Under the pieces are notes generated by a model. The model made no database searches and was not told the origin of the DNA. It was given only the letters and a program-made list of their open reading frames with translations. DNA of 64,000 nucleotides from a virus, in IMG/VR virus record IMGVR_UViG_3300042384_001501, positions 1 to 64,000 of that record, one strand, 5' to 3'. Every line of letters starts with the position of its first letter. The stretch's first letter is position 1. The translations under genes and the position numbers were made by a program. Below are positions 21,811-29,914 of the stretch, piece after piece.

Positions 21811-23653
21811 AAATATTTTAAATAGAATTAAATTATTAATGGAGTATGACACAAGTAAAACTTTGTCTGAAAATGAATTAATGATTGAACAATTGGTTTA
21901 TCAAAAAAAACCTGAAGGAGGGTACAAATTAGTAGATGGACCATACCAAGGGTTAAAGCCTTCTGAAATTTTCCCAAATTTAAATTCTAAAACATATCCA
22001 AAAGAATTGGATAATAATAGACAACCCATTTCAACATCACCTGTCCCATCTTTTCAAAAAAATGATTATACTCCAAAACAAGATTACAATGAATTTGCGG
22101 ACCCAAAATCTAAATGGAATAAAAACCGTGCAGCCGAAAGACTTGGAGTTAGTCCTGACAGAGTTGTATGGGACCCAAATGTAACACAGGACCAACAATA
22201 TATGGATAAATCGGGTACTCATACTAAAAAAGTTAAAGTTGGTGGGTGGGTTAAAATGACTGCCGAAAACGTTGGGTTAAGAGGTACACCATTTGGGTTT
22301 CACCCAAGTGAATATCCTGAGTACAAAAAAAGAAAAAAGGAATTAGATGAACTATGTCAAAATTCAAAAACAGGAGTTTACAATAATAATAAGTCGGAAT
22401 GTGATGCAAAATATGAAGCGTTAAAGAATGAATATTATCATTCCGATTTTCCTTATGGTATAACTAAACAAGAATTTTTAGATTGGTCAAAAGGACAAGA
22501 AGATATAAGCGGACAAAAAAATAAAGAAATATTGGCAGTTAAAGATGGGATTAAAGGTCTTTATCGTAATAACGATTATGTAGATTCCGTTGGGTTACCA
22601 AAATCAGATTATTTTATGACTTTTCACAATGAATTGGTTAAAAGTTCTGAAAATCAAATGGTCTCAAGTAAAATCAGTCAATACAATGAATTATCCGATA
22701 TATTAGATGCTGTTTATGAAAGAAACCCAAAGGCGATTGAAAGATTAACCCAAAGTGATTTAGATAAATTTTGGGAAAAATGGGGAGATGTGATTGAAAT
22801 AATAATTTATGTTGTTGGACCCGCAATATTGACTTGGGGAGCGTCATTGGCGGTAAGTGCCGCGGGACTTGCAATTACGGAAGGGGCTCAATTAGTGAGA
22901 ATAGTTACCGCTCTTGGGGAATATGGAATACCAGTAGCAATGGGTACTACCAAGTGGATTAAAAATGGTAAATTAACAGGTGATGCGGTTATGGATTTTG
23001 TCTTTGCCCTTTTACCTATTATTCATAAGGGTATTGGTATTGTGAAACAACCATCTGCCGCAGTATGTGAAAGTTTAGCTAGTAAATTTGCACAATATAA
23101 CACTAAAACTGTTAGTGGTATGAAAAAGTTTATATCGAACTTAACTCAGGAAGAAAAATATATTTTTAGACAGGTAGTTAAAAATAAGCAAAATCTTGGT
23201 AAAGGTATTGATGATGCTTTAAAGGCTCAAATTAAATCCGCAAATAAAAGGGCAGATTTACTTGTAAAGGCAATTGGTGTAGAGTCTGTTGGTAACATCG
23301 CACCAAAATATGGTTATCTTCTATATAAAGGTATTAAATATACATTAGTACCTGACATTACAGTGATTGAAATTGCTAAACATATGGCTGAAAAATATGG
23401 GTTAACTAACGACAAAGAAACACAACTGGCTAAAGATTTAGAAGAGTTTAGAAGTAACAATCCTGATTGGTTTATACCATTATTGGCTAACATTTCTGAT
23501 GTTTTGGAAAAAAATAAAGATGCAGATTGGTCAAAAATAATTACTAGTAAATCATATGAAAGATTAGGTGGAGATGAAATTATGATGATGTTAGGACAAC
23601 TTGATATGTCAAATTGGTTAGTCGATGAAAATGGTAATCCATTAGAATTATAA
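21803..23653 (+). CDS. Large tagged protein with hydrophobic hairpin (616 aa)
   Basis: The variant tag MSENILNRIKLLMEYDTSKT continues LSENELMIE|Q near residue 30. Central residues about 320-380 (IEIIIYVVGPAILTWGASLA and ALLPIIHKGIGIV) form a hydrophobic region flanked by charged helices, a layout seen in membrane-inserting or toxin-translocating proteins. A Tyr/Lys-rich N-terminal region (EYPEYKKRKKELDELC) precedes it. No enzyme motif was found. It could be an ejected protein that helps DNA cross the inner membrane; this is inference. Confidence 0.7.
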   Translation: MSENILNRIKLLMEYDTSKTLSENELMIEQLVYQKKPEGGYKLVDGPYQGLKPSEIFPNLNSKTYPKELDNNRQPISTSPVPSFQKNDYTPKQDYNEFADPKSKWNKNRAAERLGVSPDRVVWDPNVTQDQQYMDKSGTHTKKVKVGGWVKMTAENVGLRGTPFGFHPSEYPEYKKRKKELDELCQNSKTGVYNNNKSECDAKYEALKNEYYHSDFPYGITKQEFLDWSKGQEDISGQKNKEILAVKDGIKGLYRNNDYVDSVGLPKSDYFMTFHNELVKSSENQMVSSKISQYNELSDILDAVYERNPKAIERLTQSDLDKFWEKWGDVIEIIIYVVGPAILTWGASLAVSAAGLAITEGAQLVRIVTALGEYGIPVAMGTTKWIKNGKLTGDAVMDFVFALLPIIHKGIGIVKQPSAAVCESLASKFAQYNTKTVSGMKKFISNLTQEEKYIFRQVVKNKQNLGKGIDDALKAQIKSANKRADLLVKAIGVESVGNIAPKYGYLLYKGIKYTLVPDITVIEIAKHMAEKYGLTNDKETQLAKDLEEFRSNNPDWFIPLLANISDVLEKNKDADWSKIITSKSYERLGGDEIMMMLGQLDMSNWLVDENGNPLEL

Positions 23654-23676
23654 TAATAAAATAAAAATATAAAAAA

Positions 23677-24714
23677 ATGAAAAAAATATTATCTGTTAAT
23701 CCAAACGAAAAACAAAGAATTTTAGAAATGCATGGGTTTACAAATAACTCAAATGTTATTAATGAACAATATAGTGAATTACGAAGTAAAATCGTAGACA
23801 AGTTTGTTTCAGGATTAGAAAAAAACGATGTCAAGGCATTTGATGAGTTAAGTACCATTATAGGTAGAAAGTCCAATGAAGCATTAGACGTAGCCTTTAA
23901 TAGAGTATTAGATTTGGCGGTTAATGGAGGTAGAGTAGAAGGGGCTAAAGTTATGCAATTTTGTAGAAAATTAAGTTCATTTAACGACCAATTTGCTCAA
24001 AAATTTTATGAAAATCAAATTAAAATAATTGATAAAATTAAACAAAAATACCCTAATGACTGGGAAAAATTGGTTAAAACCAATTATGGTGAAAAAGTTC
24101 TTGAAAAGGCTAAAAAAGGAGCGTCGTCCTCCTCCTCCTCTTCATCAAAATTAGATGAATTAGGAATTGCTACTCAAATTCAAAATTATTTAAATCCTAA
24201 TAGATTTGATGGTTTAAGTAGACAAGCATTTGATGCTCAATTTGTACTTACAAAAAATAATTTATCACGTACATCTGACATATTTTCAAGTCAAACATTA
24301 TTAAATGACGTGTTTGGTACTATTTTTTCAAAAAACGCCACAGCTGACCAAATCCAAGAGTTACTTAATGCTATGAGTATGAAAATAGGATTTAATAAAG
24401 AACAACAAGAAGTTTTTGACAAATTATTAAATTATTTTTCAACAGGTAAAAACCCTTCATTTGGAAAATATCAAACTCCATGGTTAAATGACCTCGCAAA
24501 TATGGGTTCAAGTGCTTGGAATGGTGCAAAACCTATTGTTGAACCTATTGCCGATAAATTAGTAAAGAAAGGTATTACGGCTTTAAAAATTGCGGGAATT
24601 ACTGTTGGGGTTGTAGTTTTCTTAGTTATTGTTTTACTATTTGCGGCAATTTCAGCGTTAAGAGGTGGAGGAAGTAAGAAAGAAAGAAAATATAATTCTA
24701 AGTACGAAGACTAA
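23677..24714 (+). CDS. Tagged protein, class B tag (345 aa), paralogue of 6775
   Basis: MKKILSVNPNEKQRILEMHG and NVINE|Q reproduce the start of 6775, and about 130 further residues align (FDELS, FCRKLS, NDQFAQKF, GEKVLEK). After a poly-Ser linker (eight serines) the C-terminal half differs and ends with a membrane segment (AGITVGVVVFLVIVLLFAAI) and a basic tail. The pair shows a shared tagged module joined to different effectors. It follows 21803 by 23 bases in the same operon. Confidence 0.8.
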   Translation: MKKILSVNPNEKQRILEMHGFTNNSNVINEQYSELRSKIVDKFVSGLEKNDVKAFDELSTIIGRKSNEALDVAFNRVLDLAVNGGRVEGAKVMQFCRKLSSFNDQFAQKFYENQIKIIDKIKQKYPNDWEKLVKTNYGEKVLEKAKKGASSSSSSSSKLDELGIATQIQNYLNPNRFDGLSRQAFDAQFVLTKNNLSRTSDIFSSQTLLNDVFGTIFSKNATADQIQELLNAMSMKIGFNKEQQEVFDKLLNYFSTGKNPSFGKYQTPWLNDLANMGSSAWNGAKPIVEPIADKLVKKGITALKIAGITVGVVVFLVIVLLFAAISALRGGGSKKERKYNSKYED

Positions 24715-25334
24715 TCAAATTTTTTTAATATTTTTTCAAAAATATTTTTTAAAGTTTTAGAACTAATTATTGTTAATCCCCAAGCGGAAACTCTCTTAGT
24801 TAGTTCTAAAATTTCATCCTCAGTTATTGAGTGTGATGTTGCGATTTGTAATAATATAGGAATTATTGGAATTAAAAAAGAATATGCAATAATTCCTGAC
24901 ATTGCATTAACAGTTATATTTAATCCACTTAAAAAATTTAAAAAAGTACTTTTTAAATCTGAGGCCTTTTCTTTAACAATTAAAAAATTCTCATAAAGAC
25001 CTTTTTCTTTTAATGAATTTTTAATTTTTTTTAAATTATCAGAATTTTGAAAAATTACTGAAAACACCACACCAATTAAAATTAAGGATTTATCGGTTGA
25101 AGTTAACTCAGGCATTTGTCCGTCAATTAACTGACTTAAAGGAGTTAAAAACCCACCAATTGCCGAGCTCCATGTTAATAATAATTTAAAATCTAAACTT
25201 AAATTACCTTTAACTTCTGAGTATATTTTTTTTATTAAATCTTCAGAATTATTTTTTACATTTTCTAAATCATTAGAAACGGATTCAATAATCAATAATC
25301 GTCTTTGTGATTCGCTTAATATTAATGTTGACAT
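24711..25334 (-). CDS. Membrane protein with tag-like N-terminus (207 aa)
   Basis: It starts MSTLILSESQRRLLIIE|SVS, resembling class B tags with an exit in I-I-E. Two or three hydrophobic segments follow (KSLILIGVVFSVIFQ; SGIIAYSFLIPIIPILLQIA), separated by charged helices. It is probably an integral membrane protein with a short N-terminal tag. Its gene overlaps the convergent 23677 by four bases and shares the palindromic promoter with 25347. Confidence 0.7.
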   Translation of the reverse strand: MSTLILSESQRRLLIIESVSNDLENVKNNSEDLIKKIYSEVKGNLSLDFKLLLTWSSAIGGFLTPLSQLIDGQMPELTSTDKSLILIGVVFSVIFQNSDNLKKIKNSLKEKGLYENFLIVKEKASDLKSTFLNFLSGLNITVNAMSGIIAYSFLIPIIPILLQIATSHSITEDEILELTKRVSAWGLTIISSKTLKNIFEKILKKFD

Positions 25335-25347
25335 ATTTATAAATATA
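25334..25347. promoter_or_regulatory. Palindromic bidirectional late-type promoter
   Basis: ATATTTATAAATATATG: TATTTAT on both strands fills the gap between divergent starts at 25334 (-) and 25347 (+). Confidence 0.5.
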
Positions 25348-25928
25348 TGAGTAAAAGAATTAAACCTGAATTGAAAATTGGTGACAGGGTAGTTTGTCTA
25401 GAAATGGAGGATGAACCAAAATATTTTGGAGAAAGGGGTACAGTTACCGGGATTAATAAAGGACCCGGATTTCTTCAATATAATGTGGAGTGGGATAATG
25501 GAGGTGGACTTTTTTTACTTGATACCGATTCATGGATTTTAGAAAAAGATTTCAAAAAAAAATCAAAAATTAACGAAAATGATGACGTTAATAAACTTGC
25601 GGAAAATTCTAAAATATTGAAATATTTTAAAATGTTGGAAATAAAAAAATATTTGGATTTATTAAGAGAAACAGGTATTGTAAATATGTTTGGAGCATCT
25701 CCGTATCTTTATATTGGGGGAAATATTCTTAAAAAAGAACATTACGATGTTGAAGACGATAATTTTGAAGATTTGGTAGAACTGGCGGATAATACTAGAA
25801 ACATAATGATTAGAGGTTCTATGAAAATGCTAGAAGACGAGGGTAAAGAAATTACTCCTGAAAATGTTAACAAAGTTATTAGACGTTACTCCTCAAAAAT
25901 TCTATCTTTTTGGATGACTCATTATTGA
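25347..25928 (+). CDS. Hypothetical protein with SH3/KOW-like N-terminus (193 aa)
   Basis: The first 65 residues (KIGDRVVCLEMEDEPKYFGE, RGTVTGINKGPGFLQYNVEW, DNGG) resemble an SH3-like or KOW barrel. The rest is helical and acidic. No catalytic motif was found. Proteins with this N-terminus occur in T4-like phages, from memory. It converges on 25922 with a short overlap. Confidence 0.7.
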   Translation: MSKRIKPELKIGDRVVCLEMEDEPKYFGERGTVTGINKGPGFLQYNVEWDNGGGLFLLDTDSWILEKDFKKKSKINENDDVNKLAENSKILKYFKMLEIKKYLDLLRETGIVNMFGASPYLYIGGNILKKEHYDVEDDNFEDLVELADNTRNIMIRGSMKMLEDEGKEITPENVNKVIRRYSSKILSFWMTHY

Positions 25929-26164
25929 TGTGTTAAAAATATAGGATTTCTTTCACCAAAATACCCACCGAGAATATTATAATAATAGTATTCGTAGGCT
26001 TCATCTTCAGTCATATCCTCCATTAATTTTGTGATGATTTTATCTCGAGAATAAAGAACCCTTGGCTCGTTACCAAATTCCTCAGTAATACCTACAATAC
26101 AATCATCAAATCCATCTAATAAGATTGCACCTTCGGCAAATTCATTAACATCTTGAATTATCAT
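25922..26164 (-). CDS. Conserved small phage protein (80 aa)
   Basis: MIIQDVNEFAEGAILLDGFD continues DCIVGITEEFG, VLYSRDKIITKLMEDMTEDE and AYEYYYYNILGGYFGERNP. I recognise this pattern from many T4-like phages, but no function is known. It overlaps the RmlC gene (26161) by four bases and is probably translated from the same message. Confidence 0.75.
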   Translation of the reverse strand: MIIQDVNEFAEGAILLDGFDDCIVGITEEFGNEPRVLYSRDKIITKLMEDMTEDEAYEYYYYNILGGYFGERNPIFLTHQ

Positions 26165-26658
26165 AATTCTGAAAAATTAATGCCGTCACTATCTTTGTCA
26201 CTCATTTTTAATTTAAAAGTGAAACCTGATGTCATTTTTGTAATTAACTCTCTAACATCTTCAACACTATCCCATTTTATCGAAACTTCATGGTCTGAAG
26301 AGTATTCTTCATCGACTAAGTAATTGACTATAGTTCCACTTTGTAAAGTTAAAAATCCATGAGCATATCCATGAGGTACATAAAGAACATCACCTTCATT
26401 CATCATAAAATCAAAAGTTTTACCAAAATTTGGGTTTAACTTATCAATACAGACACAAAAATCTAAAATGCGTCCCTGAATAACAGTTAATTGTTTTGCT
26501 TGCGATTTTGGGTATTTTTGCAAATGTAACCCTCTGAAAACAAAAATATCTTCATTAATACTAATGTTTGATTGAATCCATTTATCGGATAATTTAATTG
26601 GTGTGAAAGAACCTCTATGGTCTTTGAATATTGGTTGTTTTTTTAATTCAGGAGTCAT
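26161..26658 (-). CDS. rfbC: dTDP-4-dehydrorhamnose 3,5-epimerase family protein
   Basis: The product (165 aa from MTPELKKQPIFKDHRGSF) has RmlC hallmarks: FKDHRGSF, VFRGLHLQ with catalytic-type His, and YVPHGYAHGFLTLQ. It is a cupin-fold sugar epimerase that makes dTDP-L-rhamnose precursors; some relatives are sugar isomerases or sensors. The start at 26658 is chosen because a host-type promoter (26664) lies just upstream. No other rhamnose pathway genes are present, so it would act on host-made substrate, perhaps with the GT32 enzyme at 2825. Confidence 0.85.
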   Translation of the reverse strand: MTPELKKQPIFKDHRGSFTPIKLSDKWIQSNISINEDIFVFRGLHLQKYPKSQAKQLTVIQGRILDFCVCIDKLNPNFGKTFDFMMNEGDVLYVPHGYAHGFLTLQSGTIVNYLVDEEYSSDHEVSIKWDSVEDVRELITKMTSGFTFKLKMSDKDSDGINFSEL

Positions 26659-26663
26659 AATAC

Positions 26664-26671
26664 CAAATTTA
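26664..26671 (-). promoter_or_regulatory. Host-type promoter TAAATTTG (minus strand)
   Basis: TAAATTTG fits TAnnTTTG and lies 5 bases upstream of the RmlC start at 26658. Confidence 0.55.
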
Positions 26672-26709
26672 ATAATAATACTTTTTTTTGTCAAATGTAT
26701 ATGTCAATA

Positions 26710-26716
26710 TATTTAT
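26710..26716 (+). promoter_or_regulatory. Phage late-type promoter motif TATTTAT
   Basis: CAATATATTTATTGTAAAATC, 14 bases upstream of 26731. Confidence 0.5.
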
Positions 26717-26730
26717 TGTAAAATCAAACT

Positions 26731-27165
26731 ATGAAAGCATATTTTTTAAACATATCTGAAGAAGAAAGAAAACAAATCACTGAAAGACATATTGGTCTAT
26801 ACGATGGTTACAGAACATTACAACCTCAAGGTAATATGACCCCTTTAACTGTTGAGGATTTAGCCGGTGATAAAAAAGGTGTAACTGTTTCAAATGAGGG
26901 AGAAGTTATGGAATACAGAAACAAGGATATAAATAAAAAAACTAAACAAGTTTGTGAATCTTGTGGTGGGTTATATGAAGGTAAAATGTGTGAACAATGT
27001 TCGACTATGAAAGAGGCTGAAGAATGTAACGAATGTGGTGATAGTAATAAAGAATATACTATGGAAGAATTAGAGGAAAACGTTAAAGTTAAATCTAAAA
27101 CTAATTTAATTTCTGAAGAAATTAATAAATCAAAAGATTGGTTTAATCGATTAAAAAAATATTGA
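26731..27165 (+). CDS. Tagged protein with zinc-ribbon cysteines (144 aa)
   Basis: MKAYFLNISEEERKQITERH is a class B tag; the exit is less clear (LTVE|D near residue 42 is the best candidate). The body has CESCGGLYEGKMCEQC followed by CNECG, enough for one or two zinc ribbons, and a helical C-terminus. A small packaged zinc-binding protein is likely. The next gene starts one base after its stop. Confidence 0.75.
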   Translation: MKAYFLNISEEERKQITERHIGLYDGYRTLQPQGNMTPLTVEDLAGDKKGVTVSNEGEVMEYRNKDINKKTKQVCESCGGLYEGKMCEQCSTMKEAEECNECGDSNKEYTMEELEENVKVKSKTNLISEEINKSKDWFNRLKKY

Positions 27166-27166
27166 T

Positions 27167-27487
27167 ATGAACTTGGAATTGGTCGATTTCTATTATAATC
27201 AAAAAACTAATATGATTGAGGTCGATTTCAGAATAGATGATGATTCTGAAGACGTAATTCGACATGAGGAATTTGATGTCGATGTCATATTAGAATCAGG
27301 ATTTCAAATAGTTGATTTTGACGATTTAAGTGATTCATATTCATCTTATGATGATTTAGAAGATTTTATTTTTGAAAAAGAAGAATCTTCAATTGAACCA
27401 ACACTTGATGAATATGAATTAAAAAATTTCCTTATTGAGTATTATTCAAACAATACTGGTAAATTACCTGACACTGAAATATTTTAG
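27167..27487 (+). CDS. Hypothetical acidic protein (106 aa)
   Basis: It starts MNLELVDFYYNQKTNMIEVD and is very acidic (clusters DDDSED, DFDDLSD, DDLEDFIFEKEE). No tag or known motif was found. It is coupled to the tagged zinc-ribbon gene and converges on the lipoprotein gene at 27484 with a four-base overlap. Confidence 0.7.
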   Translation: MNLELVDFYYNQKTNMIEVDFRIDDDSEDVIRHEEFDVDVILESGFQIVDFDDLSDSYSSYDDLEDFIFEKEESSIEPTLDEYELKNFLIEYYSNNTGKLPDTEIF

Positions 27488-27990
27488 GGACCTACTCGTG
27501 TAAATTTGATTACAACCGATTCGTAAGGACCTGATGACCCAAATGCCCATTGACCTGTACTTCTTAAAGTTAATGATTCTAATGTAACGTCAACAATTTT
27601 AAATTTCTTAACTGTACCATCAATGTTGAAACTTAAAATTTCATCACCACCGACTGAGGTTACACGAGACAATACATATTGGTTTAACCAAATTGTTTGA
27701 CCAGTTGTAGTACCAACAGGGTTAAATGATATCGTTGAATTAGAAATGTGCCATCTTGTAATACCAACTTCGATTGCGTCTAAAGGTAATGTACCATTTG
27801 GATTTACATACAAATCACCAGTGTAAAAATTTTCACCACTTTCATCAGGTGATTGGTCTGAAGCCAACAAAGTTACTCTATCAATTACATATTCTCCACT
27901 TATTGATGTGTATTGAGCATTCCATTCGTCAGTCTTATAACATGAAGTTAAACTGAAAATACAAAGTAAAAATACGATTAATTTGTTCAT
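27484..27990 (-). CDS. Lipoprotein (168 aa)
   Basis: MNKLIVFLLCIFSLTSC is a lipoprotein signal with an LTSC lipobox, so the mature protein is lipidated at Cys17. The mature part is beta-rich with Ser/Thr/Gly loops and resembles lipocalin-like or Ig-like Bacteroidetes lipoproteins, without a specific match. It has a host-type promoter (28006) and stands alone, so it may be expressed from the phage early. A surface-exclusion role is possible but not shown. Confidence 0.8.
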   Translation of the reverse strand: MNKLIVFLLCIFSLTSCYKTDEWNAQYTSISGEYVIDRVTLLASDQSPDESGENFYTGDLYVNPNGTLPLDAIEVGITRWHISNSTISFNPVGTTTGQTIWLNQYVLSRVTSVGGDEILSFNIDGTVKKFKIVDVTLESLTLRSTGQWAFGSSGPYESVVIKFTRVGP

Positions 27991-28005
27991 TGGATTATTT
28001 TTTTA

Positions 28006-28013
28006 CAAATATA
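28006..28013 (-). promoter_or_regulatory. Host-type promoter TATATTTG (minus strand)
   Basis: TATATTTG 15 bases upstream of the lipoprotein start at 27990. Confidence 0.65.
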
Positions 28014-28037
28014 CTATTTTTTTTCTAATTACAAAAA

Positions 28038-28044
28038 TATTTAT
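28038..28044 (+). promoter_or_regulatory. Phage late-type promoter motif TATTTAT
   Basis: AAATATTTATAAAGTAAAATG, 8 bases upstream of 28053. Confidence 0.5.
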
Positions 28045-28052
28045 AAAGTAAA

Positions 28053-28349
28053 ATGTTGTTTGACTTTGAAACATACATAAACTTATTAAAAAGTTTTGGT
28101 GAGGAAAAACTGACTGAACAAGAATCAACTCCCCCTCCTTCAGGCGGTGCATCAGGAGGAGGTTCTACACCTCCGGCTGCATACCCAACAGTTACTAAAT
28201 GGGAGAGTGGTCTAACAAGAGGTAAGGCAAATCAAATTGGTAATACTAAATGGGAGAGTGGTCTAACAAGAGGTAAGGCAAATCCAGTTAATAACAAAGA
28301 AAAATGGACAACAGGAATTAAACGAGGAAAAGCAAATACGTTATTATGA
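28053..28349 (+). CDS. Tagged repeat peptide with WESGLTRGKAN units (98 aa)
   Basis: MLFDFETYINLLKSFGEEKL then TE|Q gives a short tag with an L-T-E exit near residue 22. After a Pro/Gly/Ser linker the C-terminus holds three copies of a unit KWESGLTRGKAN (the third is KWTTGIKRGKAN). The unit is basic and could bind nucleic acid or pack against a partner. The first two copies are identical at DNA level. It overlaps the start of 28346, so it is coupled to the PG-binding protein. Confidence 0.75.
   Translation: MLFDFETYINLLKSFGEEKLTEQESTPPPSGGASGGGSTPPAAYPTVTKWESGLTRGKANQIGNTKWESGLTRGKANPVNNKEKWTTGIKRGKANTLL
28194..28233 (+). repeat. Direct repeat, copy 1 (40 bp, 51-bp period)
   Basis: ACTAAATGGGAGAGTGGTCT and the next 20 bases are identical to 28245-28284; both are within the coding region. 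Confidence 0.85.
28245..28284 (+). repeat. Direct repeat, copy 2 (40 bp)
   Basis: Exact copy of 28194-28233; a third, diverged unit follows in protein sequence. Confidence 0.85.
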
Positions 28350-29914
28350 AAAATACAGACTTAAAAAAAATTGTTAGAAAAGTTTTATTAGAAGCGGTGG
28401 ACACTTCATTGGTAAATAGAATAATTAAAAAATTAGATAGTTCTAGTTCTCAGTATGGTTGGACTCTTGGGGGAGGGACTGATGAGGATGCGTACGTTAG
28501 TGCGATACAAGAAATACCAAATTTTGAAACCGCGAAGGCAATCAACGACAAATTTAATTTAAGAGAATCAGTAGATGACGAATTTAATTTTGATAAAGAT
28601 GATGATTGGGAGTATGTTAGTCAAATTTTTGACCACATGGAAAGTATTGGGGTAAAAGTGATAAATCCAACTAATCAGGATTCTTTTGATTTTGATTTTT
28701 CAAAAAATAGGTCCACAATAGGTGGAGGTGATTCCTCTGACCAAGGAGGGGGACAAAAAACACCTGACAAAGAACAAGAGGTAGTTATTTCAAAAGGAAA
28801 ATGTAAAGATGCACCATCTCTTACTAGTATATGTTCAGGTTCGGCTTATTTAAAGAGTTGTATGAAAGGTATTAAAGGTTCTAAAGACGACGCAATATCT
28901 AAAGTACAAGAATTTTTAATAAGTAAAGGTTTTAAAAAAGTTTCAAAAACAGGGGAGGTAGATGCAATTTATGGTCCTTTAACTAAAGAAATGGTTAAAC
29001 AATATCAAACATCTGTTAATATAAAGGCCGATGGAATTGCCGGACCTCAAACTGTTTCAACTATGGGTATTTGTAAAGTCACTAATAATCAACAAGGTGG
29101 TACATTACCGGGACCATCACTACCAGGACCGTCACTACCAGGCCCTGACGGTGGTATACCTACAAAACCTGTTGACGACCCACTTGATGTTAAGGAAACC
29201 ATATGTAGACCTGCAGATAAACAAGTTATCACAGCTTATAATTCAATAGTTGATAATATAAAATCTGAAGAACCTAATTTTTTGAGGAGAGAGTGTCGAT
29301 TAGTAATTAATTATCAAATGGAACAAAAAGAACATTGTGATAATTTAGAAGAAGTAATATGTTTTTGTGGAACTAAAGCCAGTTCAGGTGACGACGGGTA
29401 TTCTTATATGGGAGAAAGAAAACAGTATTTAAAAAATTATGTTAAGACTTACTGTAAATCTGAATTTGTAAAAGATGATAATAAACCAATCACTGTAGAT
29501 AAAAATAGACCAATAATTCCCGGATGTCAAACACCTGGAAGTGTCATTGCAATTCTTCAACAGGAAGATGATAAATTAAGTAAAGAAGATTGTAAAATAT
29601 TATTTAATGAGGCGGTTAATTGGTATAACTCATGGAAAAAATGTGAAAGAGGGAAACACTCTCCAAATCCTGCGTACAAAGACAAATGTTTTTCTTGTCT
29701 AAATAGATATAATTTCAATTGGAAAGATTTAGGTAGTGGGGAAAATAAAGTTATGAAGATGTATAATTTTAATAAAAGAGAGATTAATAAAAAACAAAGA
29801 AGAGAACTTACAAGAATGGAATCAATTGAATCTTTAAATACCGCTCTTTTGTACATGAATTATGACATGAATAAAACTTTAACTGAAAATAAAAATATAA
29901 TTTTAAAAAAATGA
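28346..29914 (+). CDS. Tagged peptidoglycan-binding protein, annexin-like N-terminus (522 aa)
   Basis: MKNTDLKKIVRKVLLE|A is a tag with an L-L-E exit at about residue 16. Residues 30-110 (GGGTDEDAYVSAIQEIPNFE and onward) recall the GTDE helix repeat of annexin-like phage domains. Residues about 190-250 are PG_binding_1 (KVQEFLISKGFKKV, then IYGPLTKEMVKQYQTSVN). A PGPSLPGP linker and a Cys-rich C-terminal domain follow. The last 30 residues (MNYDMNKTLTEN) resemble the 21803 tag, an apparent C-terminal tag. Likely virion-associated and wall-binding. Confidence 0.75.
   Translation: MKNTDLKKIVRKVLLEAVDTSLVNRIIKKLDSSSSQYGWTLGGGTDEDAYVSAIQEIPNFETAKAINDKFNLRESVDDEFNFDKDDDWEYVSQIFDHMESIGVKVINPTNQDSFDFDFSKNRSTIGGGDSSDQGGGQKTPDKEQEVVISKGKCKDAPSLTSICSGSAYLKSCMKGIKGSKDDAISKVQEFLISKGFKKVSKTGEVDAIYGPLTKEMVKQYQTSVNIKADGIAGPQTVSTMGICKVTNNQQGGTLPGPSLPGPSLPGPDGGIPTKPVDDPLDVKETICRPADKQVITAYNSIVDNIKSEEPNFLRRECRLVINYQMEQKEHCDNLEEVICFCGTKASSGDDGYSYMGERKQYLKNYVKTYCKSEFVKDDNKPITVDKNRPIIPGCQTPGSVIAILQQEDDKLSKEDCKILFNEAVNWYNSWKKCERGKHSPNPAYKDKCFSCLNRYNFNWKDLGSGENKVMKMYNFNKREINKKQRRELTRMESIESLNTALLYMNYDMNKTLTENKNIILKK

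Noticed and set aside
28194-28284. Possible CRISPR-like direct repeats
   Set aside because: Only two exact 40-bp copies with an 11-base gap, in frame inside a protein gene; they encode peptide repeats.
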